NCBI RefSeq assembly: GCF_001423185.1 | Contig: NZ_LMOB01000002.1 | Location: 488,502 to 552,501 of the forward strand | Direction of reading: 5' to 3' | DNA from: Plantibacter sp. Leaf314 | GTDB taxonomy: Bacteria; Actinomycetota; Actinomycetes; Actinomycetales; Microbacteriaceae | Length of the DNA stretch: 64,000 bases | Shown: positions 32,530 to 40,650 of the stretch, piece after piece | How positions within the stretch are numbered: the first letter of the stretch is position 1 | Layout: each line of letters opens with the position of its first letter | Notes under the pieces: generated by a model | Told to the model about the DNA's origin: nothing | Databases searched by the model: none | What the model saw: the letters and a program-made list of their open reading frames with translations, nothing else | Program-made: the position numbers and the translations under genes

Positions 32530-34116
32530 ATGACGCACGACCTCTCCAGACGGACCATCCTCCAGGGCGCAGGCCTCGGGGCGCTCGCAATGTTCGCGAG
32601 CACCGGGGCTCCGCTCACGGCCCAGGCCGCTCAAGCGACGACCGCCGCGCAGGCACAGGCCTCGCTCCGCTCGGTGTTCCACATGACGCCGCCCTCGGGG
32701 TGGCTCTGCGACCCGCAACGACCGGTGTTCACGAACGGCGCGTACCAGCTGTACTACCTCCACTCCGGCCAGAACAACGGTCCGGGCGGTTGGGATCACG
32801 CGACGACGACCGACGGCGTCGCATTCACCCACCACCGGACGGTCATGCCCCTCCAACCGGACTTCCCGGTGTGGTCGGGATCCGCCGTCGTGGACACCGC
32901 GAACACGGCGGGCTACGGTGCCGGGGCGGTCATCGCCCTCGCCACGCAGCCCACGGACGGGGTCCGGAAGTACCAGGAGCAGTACCTCTACTGGTCCACC
33001 GATGGCGGCTTCACCTTCACGATGCGCCCGGATCCGGTGATCGTGAACACCGACGGACGGACGGCCCAGACCGCGGCGGAGATCGACAATGCCGAGTGGT
33101 TCCGGGATCCGAAGGTGCACTGGGACGCGGCGAGGAGCGAGTGGGTCTGCGTCATCGGCCGTGCACGCTACGCGGCCTTCTACACCTCGACGAACCTCAC
33201 GACGTGGCAGTTGCAGCACAACTTCGACTATCCGAACCACGACCTCGGCGGCATCGAATGCCCCGACCTGTTCCAGATGCGAGCGGGCGACGGCAGCTGG
33301 CACTGGGTGTTGGGCGCCAGTATGGACGCCTACTCGATCGGCCTGCCCATGACCTACGCCTACTGGACGGGCACCTGGGACGGGACGCGGTTCACGGCCG
33401 ACGACCTCACCCCGCAGTGGCTCGACTGGGGGTGGGACTGGTATGCCGCGGTCACCTGGCCGAAGGCGGAGTCGCCCGAAGACCGCCGGCTGGCGATCGC
33501 CTGGATGAACAACTGGAAGTACGCGAACCGCGACGTCCCCACCGACGCCTCAGACGGGTACAACGGCCAGAACTCCGTCGTCCGGGAACTGCGACTCGAG
33601 GCCCAGTCGGGTGGTCGGTACAGCCTGCTCAGCTCGCCCGTCGACGCCCTCGCCGGGTATGCGACCGCGACCCTCACCCTCCCCGACCAGACGGTCACCG
33701 GGAGCGCCGTCCTGCCCTGGAGCGGCCGAGCGTACGAGATCGAGCTCGACCTCACGTGGGATGCCGCGAGCAACGTCGGGCTCTCCGTCGGACGCTCGGC
33801 GGACGGCTCCCGGCACACCAACATCGGCAAGGCCGGGGCCGAGCTCTACGTCGATCGGGCGCCGTCCGACCAGGCCGGCTTCTCACTGCAGCCGTACACG
33901 CGGGCCGCAGCGCCGATCGACGCGGCTGCGCGCTCCGTCCACCTGCGGGTCTTCGTCGACACGCAGAGCGTCGAGGTCTTCGTCAACGCCGGTCACACGG
34001 TCGTGTCGCAGCAGGTGCACTTCGCCGAGGGCGACACGGGGATCTCGTTCTACGCCGACGGTGGACCGCTGACCGTCTCGGGGATCACGATCCGCGAGTT
34101 CGGAACAGCGATCTAG
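32530..34116 (+). CDS. lftA: Levan fructotransferase (DFA IV-forming), Tat-exported
   Basis: A 528-residue GH32-fold enzyme with a Tat signal (SRRTILQGAGLGALAMFAS, residues 6-24; cleavage probably near AQA, about 31-36). The start of the mature part, HMTPPSGWLCDPQRPV (51-66), replaces WMNDPN with WLCDPQ (nucleophile Asp61) exactly as I recall for Arthrobacter levan fructotransferase; FRDPK (191-195) and GIECPD with Glu243 follow. The family member cleaves levan and cyclises the terminal difructose to di-D-fructose dianhydride IV. ATG 32530 has GAAAGGA upstream. It is the only exported enzyme of the locus, so it should start levan use outside the cell. Confidence 0.88.
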   Translation: MTHDLSRRTILQGAGLGALAMFASTGAPLTAQAAQATTAAQAQASLRSVFHMTPPSGWLCDPQRPVFTNGAYQLYYLHSGQNNGPGGWDHATTTDGVAFTHHRTVMPLQPDFPVWSGSAVVDTANTAGYGAGAVIALATQPTDGVRKYQEQYLYWSTDGGFTFTMRPDPVIVNTDGRTAQTAAEIDNAEWFRDPKVHWDAARSEWVCVIGRARYAAFYTSTNLTTWQLQHNFDYPNHDLGGIECPDLFQMRAGDGSWHWVLGASMDAYSIGLPMTYAYWTGTWDGTRFTADDLTPQWLDWGWDWYAAVTWPKAESPEDRRLAIAWMNNWKYANRDVPTDASDGYNGQNSVVRELRLEAQSGGRYSLLSSPVDALAGYATATLTLPDQTVTGSAVLPWSGRAYEIELDLTWDAASNVGLSVGRSADGSRHTNIGKAGAELYVDRAPSDQAGFSLQPYTRAAAPIDAAARSVHLRVFVDTQSVEVFVNAGHTVVSQQVHFAEGDTGISFYADGGPLTVSGITIREFGTAI

Positions 34117-34150
34117 GCGAGCGTGCACATCCGTGCGTCAGGATGGACGG

Positions 34151-34738
34151 ATGGATCTCCTAGACCTGACCGAGCACGGACGCTGGACGACGGCCCCTGC
34201 GGCGGTGACGAAGGAGCCTGACGGTTCCCTCCTCGTCACCGCCGACGAGGGCAGCGACGCCTGGCGCCACACCTCGTACGGGTTCGTCCACGACACGGAG
34301 CACGCCCTGGTCGCCCCGATGCCACGCCGCGGGGCCGTCGAGGTGACGTTCGTCCTCGACGGCTCCGAGCAGTTCGATCAGGCAGGGGTGTTCCTGCGGG
34401 TGTCCGAGACGGACTGGATCAAGGCCGGCGTCGAGGTGTCTGACGGGGTCGCCCAGCTCGGCGCGGTCGTCACGCACGGCACCTCCGACTGGTCGGTCGC
34501 GCCCGTCCCCGACTGGCTCGGCCGTCCCGTGACCATCCGAGCGAGTCGGGACGGCGACGCGGTGACGGTGCGCGCCCGGGTGGACGAGGAGGACTGGCGC
34601 CTGGTCCGGGTGGCGCACCTCGACCCGGATGCCGAGGTCGAGGCCGGGCTGTTCTGCGCGGCGCCCACCCGCGCGGGACTCACCGTCCGGTTCACCGCCG
34701 TCCGCCTCGGCCCGCCGGACGAGGCGCTGCACGGCTGA
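34151..34738 (+). CDS. DUF1349 domain protein
   Basis: A 195-residue DUF1349 (concanavalin-like) protein: TSYGFVHDTEHALVAP, then FEQAG-like FDQAGVFLRVSETDWIKAGVE and SDWSVAPVP. DUF1349 proteins are often encoded with carbohydrate genes; the fold suggests sugar binding but the function is not established. ATG 34151 has AGGATGGA upstream; a GTG at 34133 is an alternative start six codons earlier. It lies 34 bp after the fructotransferase gene, the last of this run, and its stop shares the palindrome TGACCGCGGTCA with the end of the convergent WYL gene. Confidence 0.85.
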   Translation: MDLLDLTEHGRWTTAPAAVTKEPDGSLLVTADEGSDAWRHTSYGFVHDTEHALVAPMPRRGAVEVTFVLDGSEQFDQAGVFLRVSETDWIKAGVEVSDGVAQLGAVVTHGTSDWSVAPVPDWLGRPVTIRASRDGDAVTVRARVDEEDWRLVRVAHLDPDAEVEAGLFCAAPTRAGLTVRFTAVRLGPPDEALHG

Positions 34739-34747
34739 CCGCGGTCA

Positions 34748-35728
34748 TCACCGGGGAGTTGCCGCCCCGCGGGTCGCCGTCGCCACGTTGCGCTCGGCGA
34801 GCACCGCGAACGCCGCAGCCAGTTCCGGGGGCTCGACCACCTCGATCTCCGTGTCGAAGCGGTTGAGTGAGGCGGCGAGCGCGACCCACGACCAGGCACC
34901 GGCGGTGTATCGGGTGCGGTCATCGCCTGCCGCCTCGGCCGCGCCGTCACCGACGAAGGGCTCGACGGCGGACAGCGGGAGGTGCAGGAGGACGGTTCCG
35001 ACGCACGGCCACCGGTCGGCGTGCTCCGAGCCCTTGAACCGCGCGGCGACGAACGCCCGCACGTCTTCCCCGGGCACCTCGCGCGGGCGGAAGCGCGGTC
35101 CGGTCGGCGTCCGCGGCTCGATGAGATCGGCACGGAAGATGCGCCAGTCGTCGCGGTCGAGGTCCCAGGCCACGAGGTACCACCGCTCGTCGGAGAGCAC
35201 CAGGTGATGCGGTTCCACCCGACGCGGCGGTTCCGGGTCGTCGACCGCCCGACCGAAGCGGAGCACGTGTCGGTCCCGGATGGCGGCTGAGACCGAGAGC
35301 AGCACCTCGGAGGAGACCGTGGGCGTCGGCGCGGCTCCGGTGCGGGCCACGTTCGCGACCTCCAGGGCCTCCAAGCGGTGACGGACCCGCGAGGGCAACA
35401 CCTGTCGGACGGTGGTCAGGGCACGCAGCGCCGCCTCGCCGATCCCCGCACCCGCCACGGCGGCGGTCTGGAGCGCCACGGTCAGCGCGACCACCTGGTC
35501 GTCGTCGAACAGGAGCGGTGGCAGTTCGCTCCCGGCGTCCAGGCGATACCCACCGTCCGGACCCATCGTCGCCTCGATCCGGTAGCCCATCTCGCGCAGG
35601 CGGTCGACGTCGCGCCTGATCGTGCGGTGACTGACGCTCAGTCGATCGGCGAGGAGCGCGCCCGGCCAGTCCCGCCGGGCCTGGAGCAGGGAGAGCAGCT
35701 GCAGCAGACGCGAGGTCGGTGAGGACAT
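34748..35728 (-). CDS. WYL-domain (YafY/PafC-type) regulator
   Basis: A 326-residue regulator with an N-terminal HTH_11 domain (MSSPTSRLLQLLSLLQARRDW, DRLSVSHRTIRRDVDRLREMGY) and a WYL domain (about 135-215, HHLVLSDERWYLVAWDLDRDDWRIFRADL) plus a C-terminal WCX region. WYL domains sense nucleotides or DNA ends. The start is ATG 35728. The gene is divergent from the VOC protein gene at 35827; such pairs are common and the regulator probably controls that gene. Confidence 0.92.
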   Translation of the reverse strand: MSSPTSRLLQLLSLLQARRDWPGALLADRLSVSHRTIRRDVDRLREMGYRIEATMGPDGGYRLDAGSELPPLLFDDDQVVALTVALQTAAVAGAGIGEAALRALTTVRQVLPSRVRHRLEALEVANVARTGAAPTPTVSSEVLLSVSAAIRDRHVLRFGRAVDDPEPPRRVEPHHLVLSDERWYLVAWDLDRDDWRIFRADLIEPRTPTGPRFRPREVPGEDVRAFVAARFKGSEHADRWPCVGTVLLHLPLSAVEPFVGDGAAEAAGDDRTRYTAGAWSWVALAASLNRFDTEIEVVEPPELAAAFAVLAERNVATATRGAATPR

Positions 35729-35826
35729 GATGCGAGCGTAAACCAAGTAGCGGACACGATCTGTCCTAGACGCCGATGATCATGGTGCTCAGCCGGGAGG
35801 AGCCCGGTCCGAATCGAGGAGCACTC

Positions 35827-36285
35827 ATGAGCATCACGACCACCACCCACCTGAACTTCGGCGGCGACGCCCGCACGGCACTGGCCTTCTACGCGTCCGT
35901 CTTCGGCGGGCAGACGACGATCGCGAGCTATGCGGACTTCGGCATGCCCAAGGACGCTCCCGGGGCGGAGCTGGTCGTCTTCGGACAGCTCGAGTCCGCC
36001 GACGGGTTCCGGATCATGGCCTACGACAGCCCGGGCGCTGTGGGCGGCTCGCTCATCGGAGGAGGCGCCACGCGACGCGAACACGGCACGACCGTCACGG
36101 AGCAGTCGTGCTTCGTCTCGGTGCGCGGCGAGACGCTCGCGGAGGTCGAGGCCTTCTGGGCCAAGCTCACCGAAGGCGGCACGGTCGTCGAGGAGCTCGC
36201 GGCGTCCGCTTGGAGTCCGGGCTTCGGCATGGTCACCGACCGGTTCGGGGTCACCTGGATCCTCGACGTCGCCGCGGCGTCCTGA
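35827..36285 (+). CDS. VOC-superfamily (PhnB/3-demethylubiquinone methyltransferase-like) protein
   Basis: A 152-residue VOC protein: NFGGDARTALAFYASVFGG at the start and FGMVTDRFGVTWILDV at the end are the hallmark of the PhnB-like group. ATG 35827 has GAGGAG 6 nt upstream, so the longer open frame from 35776 is rejected. The metal-site residues are not well kept in this group and the activity is unknown. Divergent from the WYL regulator and followed by a strong terminator. Confidence 0.9.
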   Translation: MSITTTTHLNFGGDARTALAFYASVFGGQTTIASYADFGMPKDAPGAELVVFGQLESADGFRIMAYDSPGAVGGSLIGGGATRREHGTTVTEQSCFVSVRGETLAEVEAFWAKLTEGGTVVEELAASAWSPGFGMVTDRFGVTWILDVAAAS

Positions 36286-36329
36286 GACGACCGCTCGCTG
36301 AGCGACCGCACTCACTGAGGCGGAGACAG

Positions 36330-36366
36330 AACGGGCCGGCGCGGAGGACATCCGCACCGGCCCGTT
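36330..36366. terminator. Bidirectional terminator
   Basis: AACGGGCCGG-x-GCGGA pairs with TCCGC-x-CCGGCCCGTT across a short GGACA-like loop, a long GC stem with one symmetric mismatch. It sits between the converging VOC and DUF805 genes and can end both transcripts. Confidence 0.8.
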
Positions 36367-36386
36367 CCCGGTGATCAGTGTGCGGC

Positions 36387-36980
36387 TCAGCGCAGCTTGT
36401 CGAACCGCTGACCTTCGGGCTTCGAGGGCAGGAGGAAGAGGACGAGCAGGATGATGCCGCCGATCGACGGGATGAGCGAGAAGAAGTAGAACGGGCCGGG
36501 GAAGTTGGCGTCGTGCAGTCGGCGCCAGATGAGGGCGAGGCTCGGCACGATGGTCGCCAAGCCGATGAGCATCAGCAGGACGAAACCGACGATGATGAGC
36601 GGTGCAGCCCCCGGGATCTCGAGGATGCCGGGCTGGGTGTAGTAGGTCTTCGAGCCGGCACTGTTGTCGAACACGATCGCCTCGCGCTGTGCGGCAGCCG
36701 ACGACGCACCGATCGCGACACCCGTGATCAGCAGGATGTTCGGGATGAGCGTGACCAGGAACAGGAACAGCGTGACCCACCAGTACTCGCTCCGCGAGGC
36801 ACGGCCGGAGAAGGTCGCGTACTTGCGGAGGTAGCGCTTCGCCGCCTGCGTGAACGTCGCCCCGTAGAGCGGAAGCGAGAGGTCGTCGGGCGAGGTGGCG
36901 CCGCGCGGAGCCTGGGGAGCGTCGTTCGGGGCCGCGTACGACGGGGTTGCGGGGTATTCGGGTGTCGGGTTGGAACTCAT
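36387..36980 (-). CDS. DUF805 family membrane protein
   Basis: A 197-residue DUF805 protein. After a ~35-residue Pro/Ala-rich cytoplasmic N-terminus come YLRKYATFSGRASRSEYWWVTLF (the family signature) and four hydrophobic segments, with IWRRLHDANFPGPFYFFSLIP near the end. The family function is unknown. It converges on the VOC gene with a shared terminator, and its upstream region runs into the repeat cluster at 37111-37263. Confidence 0.9.
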   Translation of the reverse strand: MSSNPTPEYPATPSYAAPNDAPQAPRGATSPDDLSLPLYGATFTQAAKRYLRKYATFSGRASRSEYWWVTLFLFLVTLIPNILLITGVAIGASSAAAQREAIVFDNSAGSKTYYTQPGILEIPGAAPLIIVGFVLLMLIGLATIVPSLALIWRRLHDANFPGPFYFFSLIPSIGGIILLVLFLLPSKPEGQRFDKLR

Positions 36981-37337
36981 GGCTGCTTTCGGTCGAAGTC
37001 GGTCGATGACTCAATTCTGGCAGCGCCGGAAAGCACCCCTGGACGGGTTGCGTTCCGGCGGGGTGGACGGTTCCCTTCCGGCGCGATCCACTGAGCCCGA
37101 GTCGGTCGCCGAGCCTGTCGAGGAGCGCCCTTCGACAAGCTCAGGGACCGAAACGTGTCCGGTCCGCGACACCCGGTCACTGAGCCTGTCGACGCGCGCC
37201 CAGCAGCAGGCGCGCGGCCCGAGCGAACCCATCAACCACACCCGGTCACTGAGCTTGTCGAAGTGCTCACGGAGATGCCTCCACACCCACTCGTACTCGG
37301 CATCTGGAATGTCAGTGGTCCATGGTGGACTGGAGTC
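36981..37337. other. Gene-free stretch before the DUF222-HNH gene
   Basis: This 357-bp gap holds the DUF805 promoter side, the second cluster of TTCGACAAGCTCAG-type repeats (37111-37263) and a small hairpin GCGCGCC-CAGCAGCA-GGCGCGC (37194-37215). No RNA gene was recognised. Confidence 0.7.
37111..37263. repeat. TTCGACAAGCTCAG interspersed repeats, cluster 2
   Basis: Copies in both orientations: GAGCCTGTCGAGG facing CCCTTCGACAAGCTCAGGGA (37111-37150), CGGTCACTGAGCCTGTCGA (37175-37193) and CGGTCACTGAGCTTGTCGAA (37243-37262). The opposing copies can form hairpins. They flank the DUF222-HNH gene on its 5' side. Confidence 0.85.
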
Positions 37338-38606
37338 ATGACCGAGACCACCACCGCGACTAGCGCGAGCGACGAGTACGCCGCGCAGCTCGCCGAGTTC
37401 TCGGACGAGTACGCGGAGATCGGCCGGCTGCGGGCCGTGCTCGACGCGCGTGAAGCGCGGTTGCTCGCGCGGTCCGCTGCGTATGCGGACGCTCTCGCTG
37501 ACTCCGTCGTCCCCGCGATCTACCCGCCCGCAGAGCGGCGTGCACTCTCGCGGCGTTCGACGTGCGCGATGCTCGCGATGGCCACCCGCTCGGCCGAGCG
37601 GACAGTCCTGCACGCGACGGACGACGCCGAGCGGCTCGTGAACGAGGCCCCCGCAGTGTTGGCGGCGCTTGAAGCGGGCATGATTTCCGGGCGGCATGCG
37701 CGGACGATCACCGACCAACTGCGTGAGGTCCCGTCCGCTGGTCGCGCATCGTTTCTCGCCGAGGTACTCCCGATGGCTGAGCGATTGACCGCCGCGCGGC
37801 TCAAAAAGCGCGCGAAAGACCTCCGCGAACGACTCCACCCCGAATCCATCACCGCGCGCGCACTGCGTTCCGAGGCGGACCGCCGCGTCGAACTCGAGCC
37901 GGCCTCAGACGGCATGGCCTGGGTGCACCTCTTCACCACGGCACCCATCGCGCAGGGCATCGTCGAGCGACTCGAGGCCGCGGCTGCGGAGTCACGCAAG
38001 GCCGGCGATACTCGCACCTGTGGGCAGTTGCAAGCCGACGCCCTCGCGGCCCTGGCCCTCACCGGTGTCACCCCGGACGATGTCGCTTCGAACCCGGTCC
38101 TCCCGCATCCGATCGAGGTGCAGGAGCACATCAAGCCGACTGTGCAGATCACTGTCCCGGCGCTGAGCATGGCCGGGGTGAGCGACGCACCCGGCACCCT
38201 CGACGGATACGGGCTGATCGACCCCACGACCGCAGCGCGCATCGCGGTCAACGCACCGTCCTTCACCCGCATCCTCGTCCAGCCCGAAACCGGCGCCGTT
38301 CTCTCCGTTGGGCGGAATCAGTACCGTGTGCCAGCCGATCTTCAACGGGCAGTGCGCCTTCGGGACGGCACCTGTCGCGCACCCGGCTGCGGGAGGCGAG
38401 CCAGGGCCTGCGACCTCGACCACTCGGTCGCCTGGCAGGACGGCGGAACGACAGACGTGGGGAATCTCGCCTGCCTGTGCCGACATCACCACCGGATGAA
38501 GCACCTGCCGGGCTGGAACCTCGAGCACCGGCCGGGCGGTGTCCTCGATTGGACGACACCCGATGGGAAACACCACCGCACCGATCCGGATCCCGCACCG
38601 TTCTGA
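37338..38606 (+). CDS. DUF222 domain HNH endonuclease (13E12 family)
   Basis: A 422-residue protein: DUF222 helical region (about 15-300, DALADSVVPAIYPPAERRALSRRSTCAMLA) and a C-terminal HNH nuclease domain, GTCRAPGCGRRARACDLDHS followed by NLACLCRHHHRMKH, with the Cys pairs and catalytic His in place. Members are multi-copy in actinobacteria and related to the mycobacterial 13E12 repeat family; their biological role is unknown. ATG 37338 has GGACTGGAG upstream. Palindromic repeats border the gene on both sides, suggesting the whole cassette moves or recombines, although no transposase is present. Confidence 0.92.
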   Translation: MTETTTATSASDEYAAQLAEFSDEYAEIGRLRAVLDAREARLLARSAAYADALADSVVPAIYPPAERRALSRRSTCAMLAMATRSAERTVLHATDDAERLVNEAPAVLAALEAGMISGRHARTITDQLREVPSAGRASFLAEVLPMAERLTAARLKKRAKDLRERLHPESITARALRSEADRRVELEPASDGMAWVHLFTTAPIAQGIVERLEAAAAESRKAGDTRTCGQLQADALAALALTGVTPDDVASNPVLPHPIEVQEHIKPTVQITVPALSMAGVSDAPGTLDGYGLIDPTTAARIAVNAPSFTRILVQPETGAVLSVGRNQYRVPADLQRAVRLRDGTCRAPGCGRRARACDLDHSVAWQDGGTTDVGNLACLCRHHHRMKHLPGWNLEHRPGGVLDWTTPDGKHHRTDPDPAPF

Positions 38607-38612
38607 GCCCCG

Positions 38613-38670
38613 CCGGTGCCTGAGCCTGTCGAAGGGCTCCTCGCGAGCACTTCGACAAGCTCAGCGACCG
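38613..38670. repeat. TTCGACAAGCTCAG interspersed repeats, cluster 3 (hairpin)
   Basis: CGGTGCCTGAGCCTGTCGAA (38613-38632) and CACTTCGACAAGCTCAGCGA (38648-38667) face each other and can form a hairpin with a stem TGAGC(C/T)TGTCGAAG. The unit lies just after the DUF222-HNH stop codon, so it may act as its terminator. Confidence 0.85.
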
Positions 38671-38716
38671 ACGGAAGCGCGCCTGAAACGTCTCGCTCCC
38701 TGAGCATGCCACCTCA

Positions 38717-38755
38717 GGAAAGCGCTTGCCGAGCGCGCGGTCACGCCGGTAGCCT
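38717..38755 (+). promoter_or_regulatory. LacI-type operator over a promoter
   Basis: GGAAAGCGCTTGCC (38717-38730) contains the AAGCGCTT core of LacI/GalR operators and overlaps a -35 TTGCCG (38726-38731), followed after 18 bp by -10 TAGCCT (38750-38755). The BNR-repeat gene starts 29 bp later. No lacI gene is adjacent, so the repressor acts in trans. Confidence 0.6.
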
Positions 38756-38783
38756 CGTCCGGAACCCCACCCGGAAGGTCGCA

Positions 38784-40187
38784 ATGCCGCGCCGACACGA
38801 GCGTCACTCCACCCGTGACCGCCCCACACCGATCGTCGTCAACGACAACGCCGCCTGGTGCTGGTTCCAGGACGAACGGGCACTCGTCGATCCGGTCGCC
38901 GGCGTCCTCCTCGTGGGATCGATCGCCTCGACCACTGGTATCGACGGCGAGCGCCGCGGCGGCAACGTCGAAGTCACCGTCGTCGACCTCACCACCGGCA
39001 CCGCCGACGTCGTCGTCCTCCACGAGCGACTCGAATCCGACGACCACGACGTACCCGCCCTCTGGCACCGCCCCGACGGCCGCTGGCTCGCGATGTACAC
39101 CCGCCACAAGACCGACGACCTCACCCGCTGGCGCATCAGCGAACCCGACGACCCACGCCACTGGGGACCCGAGCAGACCTTCGACTGGAGCCCCCACACC
39201 GGCGGGTCCGGCGTGACGTACGCGAACGTCCACGAGCTCGACGGTCGCCTGTACTGCTTCGCCCGCGCCGTCAACGACGACCAGTGCGCGCTCGTCTCCG
39301 ACGACCACGGTGACACCTGGCGGTACGCCGGCAAGCTCTTCACCCGCCCGAAGGTGGGCTACGTGAACGGCTACACCCGCTACACCTCCGCGCCCACCCG
39401 CATCGACCTCATCACCACCGACCACCACCCGCGCGACTACGACAACAGCGTCTACCACGGGTTCCTCGACGCCGACGGCCTCCACCGCACCGACGGCAGT
39501 GTCGTCGACCCGCACCCACTGAGCGGCGACGCGCCCTCACAGGTGGACCTCACGACGCTCGTCGCCGCCGGGTCCACCCTTCCCGAGGGCGGCCGATGGC
39601 CGGGTGTGCGTGTCGGCCACGGCTGGACGGTCGACCTCCGGCGAGCCGCCGACGGCACCCTCGCCGCCGTCGTCTCCGCCCGCGCCGACGACGATCCGGC
39701 CCACCCGGACGAGGCCACCGAACGCTTCCGGCCCGTCCTCGACCACCGCTTCCTGTACGCCCACCTGCCGCCGGGAGGCGACTGGTCCGTGCACCCGCTC
39801 GCCCTCGCGGGCGCCGGGCTCCTCCCCCACGAGCAGGACTACACGGGTCTCGTCGCGATCGATCCCGACGACCTCGACTCCGTCTACCTCTCGAGCGCGA
39901 TCGACCCACGCGACGACACGACCCTGCCGCACCACGAGATCTTCCACGGACGGACCACCGACGCCGGGGCGAGCTGGTCGTGGACGTCCGTGACGGAGCA
40001 TTCGGCGCACGACAACCTCAGACCGATCGTCGCACCTGGCGATCCGTCGACCGTCTCGCTGCTCTGGTTCCGTGGCAGCATGGCGAGCTCTCAGGACTAC
40101 CGATGCGAAGCCGTCCTCCTGCGCCTGCCCCGCGCCCCGCACCTCTCGCGCGAAGCGGTCACTCCGGCCAGGACACCTCGCCGCTGA
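38784..40187 (+). CDS. BNR-repeat protein (BNR-4 type), sialidase-like propeller
   Basis: A 467-residue protein with Asp-box-like repeats (SDDHGDTWRYAGK, about 172-184; TTDAGASWSWTSV, about 391-403) and the opening VVNDNAAWCWFQDERALVDP typical of BNR-4 proteins, many of which are encoded with pectin/rhamnogalacturonan or other polysaccharide genes. No signal peptide is seen. ATG 38784 has GGAAGG upstream; the longer open frame from 38616 runs through repeats. A LacI-type operator precedes it. Enzyme or sugar-binding role unknown. Its last 29 bp overlap the convergent acetyltransferase gene. Confidence 0.85.
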   Translation: MPRRHERHSTRDRPTPIVVNDNAAWCWFQDERALVDPVAGVLLVGSIASTTGIDGERRGGNVEVTVVDLTTGTADVVVLHERLESDDHDVPALWHRPDGRWLAMYTRHKTDDLTRWRISEPDDPRHWGPEQTFDWSPHTGGSGVTYANVHELDGRLYCFARAVNDDQCALVSDDHGDTWRYAGKLFTRPKVGYVNGYTRYTSAPTRIDLITTDHHPRDYDNSVYHGFLDADGLHRTDGSVVDPHPLSGDAPSQVDLTTLVAAGSTLPEGGRWPGVRVGHGWTVDLRRAADGTLAAVVSARADDDPAHPDEATERFRPVLDHRFLYAHLPPGGDWSVHPLALAGAGLLPHEQDYTGLVAIDPDDLDSVYLSSAIDPRDDTTLPHHEIFHGRTTDAGASWSWTSVTEHSAHDNLRPIVAPGDPSTVSLLWFRGSMASSQDYRCEAVLLRLPRAPHLSREAVTPARTPRR

Positions 40188-40470
40188 AGTCCGGGTGCTT
40201 CCGCAGGTAGGCCTGGATGAAGGGGCAGTAGGGCACGATCGTCAGACCGCGCTCGGCGGCGTCGTCGAGGGCCGCTGACGCGAGGACGCTGCCGAGCCCC
40301 TGCCCGCCGAAGTCGGGATCGATCTCCGTGTGGGTGAAGAGGATCCGGCCCGGTTCGTCGCGGTACCCGGCGATCCCCGCGACGCGGTCGCCCACGCGGA
40401 TCTCGTACTCGTGGCTCTCGTCGTTGCGGACGACCTCCGGGGTGTCCGCGTCGGTGCTGGGTGTCGTCAT
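40159..40470 (-). CDS. GNAT-family N-acetyltransferase (YjdJ-like)
   Basis: A 103-residue minimal acetyltransferase: VVRNDESHEYEIRVGDRVAGIAGYR, then ILFTHTEIDPDFGGQGLGSVL, the acetyl-CoA binding Q-x-x-G-x-G/A loop, and TIVPYCPFIQAYLRKHPDF. This is the YjdJ/GNAT type 13 group of small acetyltransferases (unknown acceptor). Start ATG 40470 has GGAG upstream; the very long upstream extension on this strand is a shadow of amtB. Its 3' end overlaps the BNR gene by 29 bp. Confidence 0.9.
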   Translation of the reverse strand: MTTPSTDADTPEVVRNDESHEYEIRVGDRVAGIAGYRDEPGRILFTHTEIDPDFGGQGLGSVLASAALDDAAERGLTIVPYCPFIQAYLRKHPDFSGEVSWPE

Positions 40471-40547
40471 CGGGGCTCCGTTCCACTCGGTCCTCACTGT
40501 ACGTCCGATGCGCCCCGTCATGAGCTGTTTACACGGCGTCCGGATCC

Positions 40548-40585
40548 GCAACCTGCCGGAAACATGGGCACACGCCGACGGAAAC
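40548..40585 (+). promoter_or_regulatory. GlnR-like nitrogen-control box before amtB
   Basis: GCAAC-N6-GAAAC (40548-40563) matches gTnAC-N6-GaAAC with one deviation, and a second GAAAC (40581-40585) is exactly 22 bp after the first, the repeat period of double GlnR sites; the intervening a-site (ACACG) is poor. Position 65-100 bp before amtB fits activation under nitrogen limitation. Confidence 0.5.
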
Positions 40586-40650
40586 ACGGTGGTGTCACGC
40601 TGGGCGCACCCGACGCGCTCCAGCCGCGTCCCTGCGGAGAGGCACCTCGA

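Noticed and set aside
30958..33303. 781-codon minus-strand open frame across the GH32 and fructotransferase genes
   Set aside because: Spans the antisense of two conserved genes and has no recognisable motif.
37338..38606. DUF222-HNH gene as a group II intron, intein or transposon
   Set aside because: No reverse transcriptase, intein splice motifs or transposase; the repeats alone are not enough to call a mobile element.
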